A stretch of 64,000 nt of DNA from Gigaspora rosea (GCA_003550325.1 QKWP01001999.1:25968-89967), one strand, 5' to 3'; positions 22,622 to 34,361 are shown, counted from the first letter of the stretch. A program made the numbers and translations. The notes: generated by a model from the sequence alone, not told the origin.

Positions 22622-24552
22622 TGTCCGAAGCGTAGCTGAGGACACTTTACTTCTAGACATTAGAGATCTGTCACGTCACGTGATGACATCTGTCACGCTG
22701 CATAATTAGCCAATAAATGCATCGCGTGCTAACACAACAAAAAAATAAAAATTTTTACTTTTAAGTTTTAATAAAACTTAATCGTAGTATGCTAATAGTA
22801 GCTTTTTTTATTAAGTAAATCGACCATCATTATTAAGACAATTTTGTTCGCCATACAAATCTACCTACCTTTAAATTTTCATAAAAATCAGATAATTTTT
22901 TACTAATGGACATTTGTAAAAAACTAACTGGCGTCATAATAGATTCTTTTGGTACAAAGCGTATTTTATAAAAATCAACTAATAAAAAATCATCCAATTT
23001 TTATAAAAATTTAGAGGTAAGTAGAACTTATAACGATGAATAAAATTGTCTTATTAATTAAGATCGATTTACTTAATAAAAAATTTGCTGACTATGTATC
23101 AAAGTTGTCTTTTACAAGTTTACTTAGTGCATGAAGCTAGAATTAATTAGTAAAATCTTATAATTCACAAATTTTTATTAATTAATTCTAACTTTATGCA
23201 CTAAGTAAACTTGTTCAGCATCTAGAAATACATTAAATCAGCATAATTATTTTTATTTTACTTGAAATTTAGAGAATAGATGCATAATTTTGGATTTTTG
23301 ATCAAAAAAGTCAAATTTAAGCATCTTTTCTCCAAATTTCAAGTAAAATAAAAACAACCCTGCCGATTTAATGCATTTTTAGGTGCTGAACAAGTTTACT
23401 TAGTGCATTTTGTTAGAATTAATTAGTAAAATTTTATGAATCATAAGATTTTATAGAATTTTATTAATAAAATTCTATAAAATCTTATAATTCACAAATT
23501 TTTATTAATTAATTCTAACAAAATGCACTAAGTAAACTTGTTCAGCACCTAAAAATACATTAAATCGGCAGGGTTGTTTTTATTTTACTTGAAATTTGGA
23601 GAAAAGATGCATAATTTTGGATTTTTGATCAAAAAAGTCAAATTTAAGCATCTTTTCTCCAAATTTCAAGTAAAATAAAAACAACCCTGCCGATTTAATG
23701 TATTTTTAGGTGCTGAACAAGTTTACTTAGTGCATTTTGTTAGAATAAATTAGTAAAATTTTATGAATCATAAGATTTTATAGAATTTTATTAATAAAAT
23801 TCTATAAAATCTTATGATTCATAAAATTTTACTAAATAATTCTAACTTAATGCACTAAGTAAACTTGTTCAGCACCTAAAAATACATCAGATCGGCCATG
23901 ATTTTTTTATTTTACTTGAAATTTGGAGAAAAGATGCTTAAATTTGACTTTTTTGATCAAAAATCCAAAATTATGCATCTATTCTCTAAATTTCAAGTAA
24001 AATAAAAATAATTATGCCGATTTGATGTATTTCTAGATGCTAAACAAGTTTACTTAGTGCATAAAGTTAGAATTAATTAATAAAATTTTATGAATCATAA
24101 GATTTTATAGAATTTTATTAATAAAATTTTATAAAATCTTATGATTTACAAGATCTTACTTATTAATTCTAACTTAATGCACTAAGTAAACTTGTTCAGA
24201 ACCTAATAATACATTAACTTAGCAGAATTATTTTTATTTTACTTGAAATTTAAAGAATAGATGCATAAATTTTGATTTTTGATCAAAAAAGTCAAATTTA
24301 AGCATATTTTCTCCAAATTTCATGTAAAATAAAAATAATTCAAATAATTTGATGTATTTTAGATGTTGTACAAGTTTACTTAGTGCATAAAGTTATATTA
24401 ATTAATAAAAATTTGTGAATTATAAGATTTTATAGAATTTTTTTATTAATAAAATTCTATAAACTCTTATAATTTACAAATTTACTAATTAATTCTAACT
24501 TAATGCACTAAGTAAACTTGTATTTATTAATTGTTATTTTTGGCTTCGGACA
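22622..24552. mobile_element. 1.9-kb element built of alternating palindromes
   Basis: Short TIRs TGTCCGAAGC and GCTTCGGACA bound it. After an initial palindromic zone (about 22740-23100) come five copies of palindrome A (arms beginning AAGTTTACTTAGTGCAT; about 23115, 23389, 23716, 24046, 24370). They alternate with four copies of palindrome B (arms beginning GTTCAGCACCTAAAAATACAT, with a centre around TTTTGATCAAAA). The period is about 330 bp. No ORF. A target duplication was not resolved. It lies in the 3' part of LINE1. Confidence 0.75.
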
Positions 24553-24798
24553 CTAATGGTATCTATTTCCTAGTATATACCCAAATCTAGATGAGCCTTG
24601 GCCACTCTGGTAGGTTTAGGCCACAGATAAGTATTTAGGTTTACTTATATATATGTCTAAGTTTTTATTCTTAGCATTAGATTTAAAAAAATGAAATTTC
24701 TTTCAGTATTTTAAAAAGTTTCTATTAAATTTAATAAAGATGAAAGCAAGGTCTCACCTTTAATATTTAAAAAAAAAATAAATAAATAAACTAATTTT

Positions 24799-26350
24799 AA
24801 TTATGCTAAAAGGTTTTTTAAAAAGTACAGATACTTAATGATATACTATATTTAAAACATTTTTACACATATAGAGCTTTTTTTTAAAAATTTTTATTCA
24901 TTTTAAAAAAACATTATATGTAAAATAGATTTATTCTTTTTTTAAAAAAAACTTATATAAATGTCATTTTAAAAATATTATATAATTTTTGTTAAAATCT
25001 GCACAACTAGATCAAAATTAAAAAGTTTAAAAATAAAGATATAATAAAGTGTACTAACTTTTTAAAAACAGTAAATTTTATTCACAATCAAGTTATTTAT
25101 TAAACCTATGTGGGCTGTTCTTTATAGAAAAGTTATAATATTTTATATAATCATTTTTTAATAGGTTATTGTTAGGTTTTAATTAGAGTGCAATTTTAAA
25201 AAAGCTTGCCAGTAATGATGATTTGCATGTGATATTAGTATCAAAAAAGTATATAAATTTTGAAGTACATCTAGGGGTATAAAAAAAGTAAGTGCAAGAG
25301 TCTCAAAAACGTAAATTTTGCATTTGGAAAACTCTAAAGCAGAGGCAAATCATATGATCAACTGCCAATCAGAATATAGAATTTTTATGATCACCAAAGA
25401 AGCAAAACAAGAAATAAATGCAAAAAACCTGAAAAAAACAGCAGTTTAAACCTACCTCGATGTGTCGAGAAGGCAATTTTGCTTATATATATCTATCTAA
25501 GATCTAATTTAACCCTAATATAGAACAACTCTAACTCTAAAGTTAATTGAAAAATTATTAAATATGGTTTGCCTCTGCTTTAGATATCATATTCTGTTAC
25601 ATACAATTTTGTCAAAATTGCAAATCATTTGATCAGAATTAAAATTGTTTTGTTATAATTCTGGCCAAATGATCTGCAAATTTTGCTAGAATTATAAACA
25701 AGATATTTCTCAACCGGGTTTAAACACTACCTAAAAAATTTTCAGATCATGTGATTATATACTTATTTTTGTAATATTTACTTATATCATAAAAAAGCTT
25801 TATTTAAATATAAAACATATTGTCTATCAACTATGCAAACTTACATAATCTGAAAAACTTTTGAGATACAGGTTGATTTTTCTATTTATCAAATGATACA
25901 GATACACCGATATAAATTTTAAGCAATAATTATTTATTTATTAGCCAGAATATTAAGAATTTGGCATTGATCATAATCTTGACTGGTCAGTCAAACCGCT
26001 CTAACTAGCTAATATCGGTCACAGTCATTGACCGGTCATGACCAGTGATGGCACATTGTCATTTAAAAATAAATAACACCTTGTTATATGACAAGTCATT
26101 TTTGTCATAAAAAAATCATTTATCTTTTTATGACTATACTTGTCATTTATAGTTTATATAATAATTATTAATAATCACATTGATATTTGCATTGATACGA
26201 AGAATTTTGAAAATATATATTTAAAAGCTCATTATAGTGATATCTATTAATTAAACATCGCTGTTTGTTGATGAAAGACTATAATATTTGATTAAATGTC
26301 TCACGAATCATGAACCATATCTCAACCATCCTAATCCAAACACTAAATGC
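24799..26350. other. Intergenic; older repeat flank of LINE1
   Basis: Contains the partners (25236-25319 inverted, 25622-25694 direct) of 15146-15325. Also a GGTCA/TGACC-rich patch at 25975-26050 with a CAGTGATGGCA end-like word followed by TGACAAGTCATT repeats, a pattern related to 38880-39070. No gene seen. Confidence 0.45.
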
Positions 26351-26404
26351 TTATCCGAAAGAGCTTGTTAGAATGGCAACAATAAAGAGCTATTAGGATG
26401 ATTA

Positions 26405-27155
26405 CCATATATTGCCGAAAATAAGCTACCTCCTAAAATAAGCTACCCCAGTTTTGATCCAAAAATATCAAAATGCCTTTGACCCGAAAATAAGCTACCC
26501 TTTGTCGCACCAAAAGATATTTAACAAAATTTTTAGTTCTGAAAATAAGCTACCCCACGATCGATAAATGTTGCTACATAGTAAAGTCTAAATTTTACTA
26601 AGTAAATCGATCAAAGTCGTATAAGTAACCTTGTTCAGCAGATCAAAATACGCATACCTTAAATATTTCATAAAAATTGGAGAACTTTTTATTATTTAAC
26701 GTTTAATTTTTACGTTCAACAGTTTTTTTTTATAAAAAAAAACCGTTAAACGTAAAAATTAAAAGTCAAATAATAAAAAGTTCTCCAATTTTTATGAAAT
26801 ATTTAAGGTACGCGTATTTTGATCTGCTGAACAAGGTTACTTGCGATTTGATTGATTTGCTTAGTAAAATTTAGACATTACTATATAGCGATTATAATCG
26901 ATCGTTTTATAAGTTACCCCCGATTTTTATTTATTGTTTATAACATATTTATTTATTGCCTACAGCATATTTATTTATTGTCTATAGCATATTTATTTGT
27001 CTATTTTACTTGTTAGAGTTTGTGATCGAAAATAAGCTACCTCTTCGTTGTGCTTTAAATTATTTAAAATAGTAAATAACCCAAAAATAAGCTACCTATG
27101 GTTTTTTTTGTTAAAAATCGGCAAAAAAAGGTAGCTTATTTTCAGCAATATACAG
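26405..27155. mobile_element. Mariner-like MITE with a 320-bp central hairpin
   Basis: TIRs of about 26 bp (CCATATATTGCCGAAAATAA and inverse) are flanked by TA. The target, a 36-bp minisatellite containing GATGATTATTTAAC, is split exactly at its TA. Subterminal GAAAATAAGCTACC words repeat several times on both sides. The middle (about 26580-26885) is a near-perfect palindrome centred at about 26735. Confidence 0.85.
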
Positions 27156-27360
27156 TATTTAACATAACTATAAGGAGTTTTAGAATGGTTAATTATTGCT
27201 AACTATAAAGAGCTGCTAGAATGATTATTTAACATTAATCATAAAAAACTATTAGAATGATTATTTAACACTAATAATCAAAAGTTGTTAAAATGATTAT
27301 TTAATGCTAACAGCTAACCATAATGAGCTGTTAGAATGATTACTAGTAGTTAGGCGCATC
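27156..27360. repeat. Degenerate 36-bp minisatellite (continues 26355-26404)
   Basis: About five diverged copies of TTTAACACTAATCATAAAGA plus GCTGTTAGAATGATTA, the same unit as the clean array at 36297-36404. The mariner-like MITE splits it. Confidence 0.75.
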
Positions 27361-27693
27361 CAAATGTCCATGCTTAAATTAATTTTTTATTTGTATGTTT
27401 TTTTAGATTATTTTATTATTTTATTTTTTTTTTTTTTAACCTTAAGCAGTCACGCTAATACTTTATTAAGTTTCTTGAAATTACATATTTGCAACTACAT
27501 AGAACTACCTAATATCTAAGCTTAGCATCACCCGGCCACCCTAAAGGTACCTAAGTGCGACCTACTGCACTGCTCTTTCAGAGCAGATTGCTTGTCTGAC
27601 TACCTAAAGTCCATAATAGAAGGGTCTTCCTCCTTCTATGACAAGTCCCATTACTGTCTTCTTAACTTCTTCCTTTACTCTTACTTCTTTTTC

Positions 27694-28164
27694 TTATTCT
27701 TGCTTCTTCTTCATTTTTTTTGCTTGTTGATCTCCCCCTTTTGGCGCTCTTGTATTTTTCCGAATTGGAGCTCTCCTTTTCATCTTACTTGTTATGCCTT
27801 GCTCCTTTTCCCATTTACACATTCTTTCACATCGAATCCTCCATACTTGTTCGTAAAAAGTATCCCAGACTGTTTTAACTATTATTCTCATGAATTTTTC
27901 TCTCGAATTTTTTTTCAACAGCTGTGATACTTTTTGGTAGCTCTCGTTGGAGATTAGTCCCTTTATTAGCGCCTGCCTTGCTTGAACTTCTTCTTCTGTT
28001 TCTCCATAAAGGGATGTATACAATATATAGGGTGGTACTCGGGCTTTTTCCACCTCCTCTAGCCCCTTCCACGCTGTTGCTATAGCCACCTTTTGTATCC
28101 TCTTCCATAAGCTCTTCTGTTTACTGCACCTGGCCAAGTGCTCTTGCGTCTCTTTACTTGACAC
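27694..28164 (-). CDS. LINE3 ORF2 C-terminal domain
   Basis: The last open segment of ORF2. It begins with the remains of a zinc knuckle (EHLARC retained, while the upstream Cys pair is not visible in this frame). Helical, Arg/Trp-rich sequence follows (FYEQVWRIRCERMCKWEKEQ), then a basic tail (KMKRRAPIRKN, KKMKKKQ). This layout resembles the post-RNase H region of LINE1 and LINE2. A basic tail suggests nucleic-acid contact. About 340 bp of coding-like sequence between here and 28509 is in other frames. Confidence 0.55.
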   Translation of the reverse strand: MSSKETQEHLARCSKQKSLWKRIQKVAIATAWKGLEEVEKARVPPYILYTSLYGETEEEVQARQALIKGLISNESYQKVSQLLKKNSREKFMRIIVKTVWDTFYEQVWRIRCERMCKWEKEQGITSKMKRRAPIRKNTRAPKGGDQQAKKMKKKQE

Positions 28165-28508
28165 TCTGTTGTCATATATAAGTCTGGTCTTCTTTTATTG
28201 AGCTCCACTAGGATTGGAAGCTTGTCCATCACACATTTTAAGGCTGCACTTCTTCTTGCACTGCTTCTCCTTGTAGTGCACCTTACTCCCTTCGTTGCTC
28301 TTATTTTCTCCCAGAAGTAGGTCCACCTGTACTTTGTGCTATTTAACTTGGGCTTTATATTCCTAATTGCCTGTGTCTCTTTCCATTCTGCCCCTACTCT
28401 TGCATTTATTATCAGCTTACAAAGCAGTCTAGCCGGTACATCTATCTGCTTATTTCCCCATTCTAGTCTATATTCTATCTCACTACAACTGATCTCTTCT
28501 GTACATAT

Positions 28509-29327
28509 TCACCTTTTACTCCTTAACCCTTCTTTTGCAAGCTTATCTGCTCCGTCGTTCCACTTGTCTTCACTGTGACTCTTCACCTTTGTGAACTCAA
28601 TCTGCAGTTTCTTTGTTTGGATGATATCTGCGATCTTGATTATCCATATTGCATTTTTCTTCTTCTGCGTTTTGCTTCTACCTGTGCCGTTCAGTTCTCT
28701 GCTGACAACCCTTATTGCTGTGCTGCTATCTGTGTGTATTTCAACTTTTTTTCCTTCTGGTATTGTAAGGCTTGCTACCCATATTGCTATTAATTCTGCA
28801 AGTGTCAACGTTGGCCAACCTTCTATTCCTAGAGCTACTTCTTCTTCTGCCCAATCACGTGCTTCATTCATCTGAACCCAACCTATTCCCATATATCTGC
28901 TTAATGGATTGTTCTCATTTCCTATGTTTACTGCTCCATCTGTATAAATTGTATACTCCTCTCTATTTCTCCTCTGATTTCTTTTCCATATTTCTATCAA
29001 CTCTTCTTTAACACTCGTGGGCAACTTTTGCTTTTTAATCAGCTCTACTTCTAATTCTTCTAATATTTCCATCCCCAATAGCTTACTTTCTTCTTCTCTC
29101 CATTCTTCATCTTTTATATTCTTTCTGAGTTGTTTTATCGCTACCTTGATTTTTTTGTTCTTTTTATCTACAAGTACCTCTGGTATTACTTTTACTTGGT
29201 CACTTCTCTCTATCCAATGGTAGCATCGATATGGTTCTTCATTCTCGTTTCTATATTCTTCATCCATTGTTTCACATCCGCTACATTCTTCAATTTTGGT
29301 TGCCACTTCTTTGTCTATATCTTGCAT
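28509..29327 (-). CDS. LINE3 ORF2 RNase H segment
   Basis: A 272-residue open segment. All four RNase H acidic positions appear intact: IYTDGAV (Asp1), TLAELIAIWVA (Glu), IHTDSSTAI (Asp2) and SHSEDKWNDGADKLAKEG (final Asp). The preceding 120 residues are the RT-RNase H linker, including CSGCETMDEEY. A TGA just upstream (29331-29333) lies where tryptophan is expected (EY-stop-KMQ), so the real ORF runs through. RNase H would degrade the RNA strand of the cDNA hybrid. It is the best-preserved RNase H in the window. Confidence 0.8.
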   Translation of the reverse strand: MQDIDKEVATKIEECSGCETMDEEYRNENEEPYRCYHWIERSDQVKVIPEVLVDKKNKKIKVAIKQLRKNIKDEEWREEESKLLGMEILEELEVELIKKQKLPTSVKEELIEIWKRNQRRNREEYTIYTDGAVNIGNENNPLSRYMGIGWVQMNEARDWAEEEVALGIEGWPTLTLAELIAIWVASLTIPEGKKVEIHTDSSTAIRVVSRELNGTGRSKTQKKKNAIWIIKIADIIQTKKLQIEFTKVKSHSEDKWNDGADKLAKEGLRSKR

Positions 29328-29411
29328 TTTTCAATACTCTACTTGTACCTTCTTTTCTTCTTTTGTGAATATTCTTCCTACTTTCTTGTCCTCCGACGGT
29401 CCGTATATTAT

Positions 29412-31560
29412 CTACTCCTTTCTTCTTCTATTGTTTGATAACTTGCTCCAGTCTACTTCTAATACTTGCACATTCCTCTCTTTGGTATCAAAACAACTTT
29501 TGACTTTTCTGCTTCCTACTTCTTCAAGAACTTTTGCTTCTAATTCCTTGAACCACTTTGCCTTTTTACCTTTACTTAGACAGCCTCTATAGCTTTTGTA
29601 CTGTTGCCACGTGATTAGGCTTGTCTTATTTATATCGAGCAATTGATTTAGGTACAGAACGCCAGCTTCACCTACTTTGTCACAGCACTTTTTCCATGTC
29701 TGTGCCTCAAGTAACTCCTGCAATTTGACGCTATAACCATGAACTGTCCAAAGGCTACTTTCTGTTCTTATGTTTATATCTAAATCTTTCGCTTTTGTTA
29801 TTATCAGGCAGGCTAAGTTATTTCTCCAACAGCTAATATCTTCTGGCAGGCTTGTGGTTTTTCAAATATCTTGCGTTAAATCTGCCCTCTGGCAACTTTG
29901 CGTTATTCTCAGTTTTGTCAAATGCCCAAGACCTTCTGTTGATTTAATCTATTTATCAGACCATTTATTTGTTTCATTACTATTTCTTGTTGTAGTATTC
30001 TACAGCTGCCAAGATCTTTGTGTTTCATTACACAATTTTCTAATGTTCTTATTATATTGCACTTCTGCTTTACTAGACCTATTATTAGTTGATGTATCTC
30101 ATTCAACCCTCTCTCAGACATCTTTGTTAGCTGTAACATGTAACTCAGCCTTGGTATTACTACCATGTTATTTATGTAAGCTATCTGGCTTGATGTTATC
30201 TTCTTGTACCGCAGGTCCATAATTATCTGTCGTACTACACCTTTTGCTTTCTTTTTGACTAGATTTTCACGCATTTTGTTGTTTAACCATACTCCCAGAG
30301 ATCTTACTATCTTGTTCCTGGACTCTTCCTTTACCATACTTTTACCAAAATTTACTTCTTTTTCTTCTGCTTTGCACTTTGTATTCATGGTTAACAACTT
30401 TGACTTGGATCCGTTTATCTCGATATCATTAGCTTGGAAGAACTCCTCTGCTATTTTAATGATCTCTATTAATTGTTCTTTGCTATTTGCGATCCTAGTT
30501 GTATCGTCTGCGTAGGCAATTGCTGCTTGACGATACTTTGTAATACTATTGCACTGCGTTCCTTGGCCTGGTTTTTGTTCCACTATGTAGCCTAATTTTC
30601 TTTTTTCTTGCACTCTTGTTAGCAGGGGGTCATAGAATAGTCGCCAGATCAGGGGTGAAATTACTTCCCTCTGATTTATTCCATCCCTGCTATTACTTCT
30701 TCTGTTAGACCATGTGCTGTGATTATTCGTAGTCTTCTTTCGTGAAACAGACTTAGGATATACTTTATTATTTTCTCCGGTATTTTAACTCTTCGGAGTG
30801 CTAATTCCAGGCTTTCTAATGAGACCGAGTCAAAGGCCTTCTTCATATCTTGAAGTAATATCCATACTTCTTTCTTCTTCTCTTTTGCCTCTTCCATTAT
30901 CATGNTAATATCCATACTTCTTTCTTCTTCTCTTTTGCCTCTTCCATTATCATGTTTAAAACATGTACTGGTTGTTCAGTTGAGTTTTCTGGAAGTTCTG
31001 CATAGTTGGGACCTCTGAGTATTTCACTTTCTATCATTACTTTGGCCAGTTTTTTGGTTATTACTTTTTGTTACAACTTTTTGGAACGTTTCAATCAGTG
31101 CTATTGGTCTAATATTATTTAGGCTGTATCCCATTCCACATCTTTCGCTATTGGATACACTTGTGCGACTTTCCACTTAGATGGTATTTCTTCTGTCATT
31201 ATGCACAAGCTTGCCATCCCTCTAAATATCTGTTGAGTCTGATTTCCTGCGCGTTTAATCATTATGTAGTTTATAACAGATAGACCAGGCACAGTTCCTA
31301 TTCTTAATTCCCCTAGTATTTCTTTCCATTCATCTTCATCTACCTCTTCCTCTACTTTGTCGTACCAATTTTCTTCTATCCATTTTTGCGGTTTATATAT
31401 CTCTCGCTATTTCGTTTCCATTTCCTCTAACTTCGTTTGTCTCTTTCTGAACTGCTTTTTGTAGTGCTCTGCTACTCCTATCTTTACCGCTTCTGGTTCT
31501 GTCTGTAGGCAGGCCCTCTTTTCTGTTTCTTCAGGAATCTATTGAGCACTATTTTCTTAT
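29412..31560 (-). pseudogene. LINE3 ORF2 reverse transcriptase region
   Basis: In pieces: KMAS/PSKW-type finger sequences (about 31250-31150), QDMKKAFDSVSLESLELAL (30676-30915 segment, the first catalytic Asp in the MKKAFDS block), then a frameshift near 30680 where the GMDQ-like block should be. The 29918-30613 segment has the catalytic box AYADD followed by INGSKSKLL. The thumb and connector follow to 29412. A TGA at 29862-29864 occupies a tryptophan position (DI-stop-KTT). The region is disturbed by the one-N join at 30905, whose duplicated 49 bp falls in this domain. Confidence 0.75.
30856..30954. other. One-N assembly join with a 49-bp duplicated flank
   Basis: 30856-30904 and 30906-30954 are identical and separated by a single N at 30905. 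This is how unmerged overlapping contig ends look. Confidence 0.9.
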
Positions 31561-31663
31561 ATGGTCTGTTTAGTAAACTGGTAATCATTTTCTCTTGTTC
31601 TGTGCCAATCATTGCATACCTTTTGTCGATACTTTCTTCAATCTGCTTTCTCTGTTCCCGTTC

Positions 31664-33010
31664 TCACTCTTTCTTTCTCTTCTTATTAAGTATTTGCTAC
31701 CAGCCTTTTGCATCTTCTATCCATGCCTCAGACCATTGTCTATGTAACTTCGGAAGGCTTATACCCTTTTGCATACTTATTCTTTTCAACTTTTCATTCA
31801 CCTCTGCTTTCTTATAGCTTAGAACTTCTTGTCCTTTCTTCTTTTTTGCATGCTTGATTAATTTTTGTAGCTCTACTATACACGCATCTGGTTTATGTAT
31901 TTTGGCGCCACCTCTTCTGTTTGCTGCTGTGTTATATACTTTCTTTTTTGGTATATTCTCATTTGCAGCTATAAGAATTGACTTCTCTATTGTATCCCAT
32001 ACAAGGTTCAATCTGTTTATACGTTCCTCTTCTTTGCCTACTTGGATTTGTAGAAGGTCTATTATGTTCTTTTTATCCAACTGTTTCTGCAGTGACTGGG
32101 TGTAGTCCTCCCAGTTCTCTTCTGTTGCTTTGTCGTATAGGTAGACCGTTCTTGAATGTCCCTTCTTTCTTGCCTTTGCTTTACTAGTTTCTGCAGTCAC
32201 GTGTTCTACTCATACTTCAGCCACAATTATTTTGTGATCACTATCTGTAATGCCTTTCGCTTCTTCTACTACTACTTCTTGAAGTCCAGAATCTAAACAG
32301 CTGGATAACCATATATAGTCTATTCTAGTTGCAGATTCTTCATTCGACCATGTAAAGGTCTGGCTTGTTGGGTACAGTTCTCTGTATGTGTCTTTAAAAG
32401 CCTGTTTTTTAANTGGCTTGTTGGGTACAGTTCTCTGTATGTGTCTTTAAAAGCCTGTTTTTTAAGCCATTTGAAGATTGGCAATCTTTTGTAGTTTACC
32501 AACTGTGGTGCTGTCTATCCAATATGTTGTCCACTGTGTGGTTAAAGTCACCCATATGACTATCTGCGTCCTCTCTTTCTTTTTATAGACTACTTCTACA
32601 ATCCTTTGTTGGATTTTCTTCACCATTGCTTTGTCATTCGGCAGTACATAGACAACTATTATTACAAGTTCCAACTGCTTAAAATATATGTTACTTCGAG
32701 CATATACTCGTTTATCTTTTTCACTGCACCTACATGCTTCTCCCATTGCTCTTCTATCAAAATTCCTACCCCTGAGCCTTTTTTCTTTTCTTTATTTGCA
32801 CTTGTCCAGTAGCCAACGTACTTTCTACTCGAACTCTTCATTAGAAACTTCCCCTCTCTTTCTGTTATATTCGTTTCTGTTACTTCTAGTATTGTAATTT
32901 CTTCCTCTTCTGCCCAATAGAGCAAATTTTCCATTTTCTAGCCTTTCATCTTTAATCCGTTAACATTGTGGCAAGCAAGTTTCATCTCCTTTCTACCTTT
33001 GCTTTTCCAT
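31664..33010 (-). pseudogene. LINE3 ORF2 AP endonuclease region
   Basis: It starts near LACHNVNGLK (about 32990). Then come VTETNI (catalytic Glu in TET), GSGVGILIEEQW, a central part broken around 32320-32500, a later DSD-H-like block near 32240 (coding strand of TTTTGTGATCACTATCTG), and the linker to RT (31697-32200, Lys-rich, containing MNIPKKK-type sequence). A TAG at about 32935 and TGAs at 32210-32212 and 31664-31666 sit at tryptophan positions. The one-N join at 32413 duplicates 52 bp of the domain. The enzyme would nick the target for priming; the present copy is broken. Confidence 0.65.
32361..32465. other. One-N assembly join with a 52-bp duplicated flank
   Basis: 32361-32412 and 32414-32465 are identical and separated by one N at 32413, the same artefact as at 30905. 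Confidence 0.9.
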
Positions 33011-33221
33011 TTTTCTCTTAGGGTCTCTTGCTCCACCGGTGCTTCCTTTCCTGCAACTTCCCTTTGTTAGATAGAGAGACCTTTCTTCACCTTCTTCCTC
33101 AAATATTCTTTTTTCTTCTTGCAGAAATTCTCCAATCTCTCTATCTATATCTATTTGTTCAACTTGGGCGCCCTCAGGAGCTCTGAGTGGGCTTGACCCA
33201 CTCTGTGCTCATTTTATCAAG

Positions 33222-34142
33222 CTATTCTATGATCTTTAGCAATGTTTCTTGATGTTTGTCTAGTCTTGCTTTGACATCTTCTACTTCCTTATAAACCCTG
33301 TCTTGTTTCTTTTGTTCTTTTTCTTTATCTTTACGATTACTGTACTCCGATAGAGGTGTTTTTGTTTCTACCTTCTTGCCTGCTGTAACTTCCATCTTGA
33401 CCACTTCTTTTCCTTTTATGGTCCTGCTTTTTCTTGTCTTTTCATTTAGTATTTCCTTTTCCTGAAATACTTTCTTCTTTTCTTCTGACCAATTGAGAGT
33501 CAAGTTGTTGTATTGAACTGGTTTCTCTCTTGCTCTTTCTAGTTCTTCTTGTTTTCCAAAGGTGATTACTGCACTTTGCTTTATACTTCCACTTCTTCTT
33601 TTTGGTATATATACTGCTTTTACTCCTTTCTGCTTTAAGCATCGCAGTAGTAGTGTCTCCGACGCCCCTTCTGGGATTCCATACAGTTTTGTTATATGCC
33701 GGTATCTTGCATCTCTCTTTTTGTGATCTTCTCTCCCAGCTGATATTCTGGCTAATTTGCCATTTGCTAACGGAGCTACCCATGGTAAGTTTGTCTCTGA
33801 TATTTCTTTATTCAGTTCTACTACTGCAAGCGCTCTATTCCTGTTGCGTTTAATTCGTATACTTTGGACATTCCCCATTTTTTTACTTATACTTTCTAGC
33901 TCTTGTTTGCTTACTCTTTCTGGTAGGTTCCATATTGTAAGTACTGCTCTTTTCTCTAATGGGCTTTTCTCAACTACTTTCTTGTCCAAAGCTTTCGTTG
34001 CTCCTTTTTCTTCTGGTTTTTCAGTACTTCCTTTTGTACTTTTTCCTTTATCTGGGATTAGCTTAAACCATCTGTCGTCTTTCCGCTCTATTCTATCTAT
34101 TGCTTCTTTTCTACCATTTTCACAGTCAAAGTGCAGCTCCAC
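33222..34142 (-). CDS. LINE3 ORF1 segment with two RNA-recognition motifs
   Basis: A 306-residue open segment. RRM1 spans about residues 66-112, with RNP2-like LTIWNLP and RNP1-like RALAVVEL. RRM2 spans about 148-200, with ITKLYGIP and KQSAVITF. A long Lys/Glu-rich coiled tail follows (240-306, KDKEKEQKKQDRVYKEVEDV). Paired RRMs in ORF1 occur in several non-LTR clades and bind element RNA to form the RNP. Upstream, a TGA at 34143-34145 sits at a tryptophan position (GNA-stop-VELHF), and the frame continues beyond it, so the apparent Met start is not the true one. Confidence 0.75.
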   Translation of the reverse strand: MELHFDCENGRKEAIDRIERKDDRWFKLIPDKGKSTKGSTEKPEEKGATKALDKKVVEKSPLEKRAVLTIWNLPERVSKQELESISKKMGNVQSIRIKRNRNRALAVVELNKEISETNLPWVAPLANGKLARISAGREDHKKRDARYRHITKLYGIPEGASETLLLRCLKQKGVKAVYIPKRRSGSIKQSAVITFGKQEELERAREKPVQYNNLTLNWSEEKKKVFQEKEILNEKTRKSRTIKGKEVVKMEVTAGKKVETKTPLSEYSNRKDKEKEQKKQDRVYKEVEDVKARLDKHQETLLKIIE

Positions 34143-34361
34143 TCATGCATTACCTTTTTTAAAGGTTTCCTCTACTTTCATGATATGCTTGTTGTCCTTC
34201 AATATCCACTTTATCATTTTTAATCTTTCTTCTTTCTTTTCACCTGGGACATTGCATACAGGAATTCTTGTGCTTACTGGCATCTGGTCGCTGCATGGTC
34301 GATTGCTAGGTGCCCATATACTCTGTTCTAGCGGCGTACCACCTATTTCTAGTTCCCTTGT

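Larger units (their letters stand above)
15518..24783 (+). mobile_element. LINE1: decayed non-LTR retrotransposon (EN-RT-RNase H)
   Basis: The element ends in an A-rich tail and is flanked by AAATAAACTAATTTT on both sides (15503-15517, 24784-24798), a 15-bp target duplication. It carries remnants of ORF1 (15551-16520), an AP-type endonuclease, reverse transcriptase, RNase H and a C-terminal CCHC knuckle. It is close kin of LINE2 in protein sequence and 3' end, but its codons have drifted strongly toward A/T and all frames are broken. ORF1 is far shorter than in LINE2, so the 5' part is truncated. Insertions inside: 15771-16050, 20604-21426 (itself invaded), 21814-21967 and 22622-24552. Confidence 0.85.

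Noticed and set aside
22622-24552. Calling the palindromic element a Harbinger transposon by TTA/TAA flanks
   Set aside because: Left flank TTA and right flank TAA are not identical, so no duplication is demonstrated.
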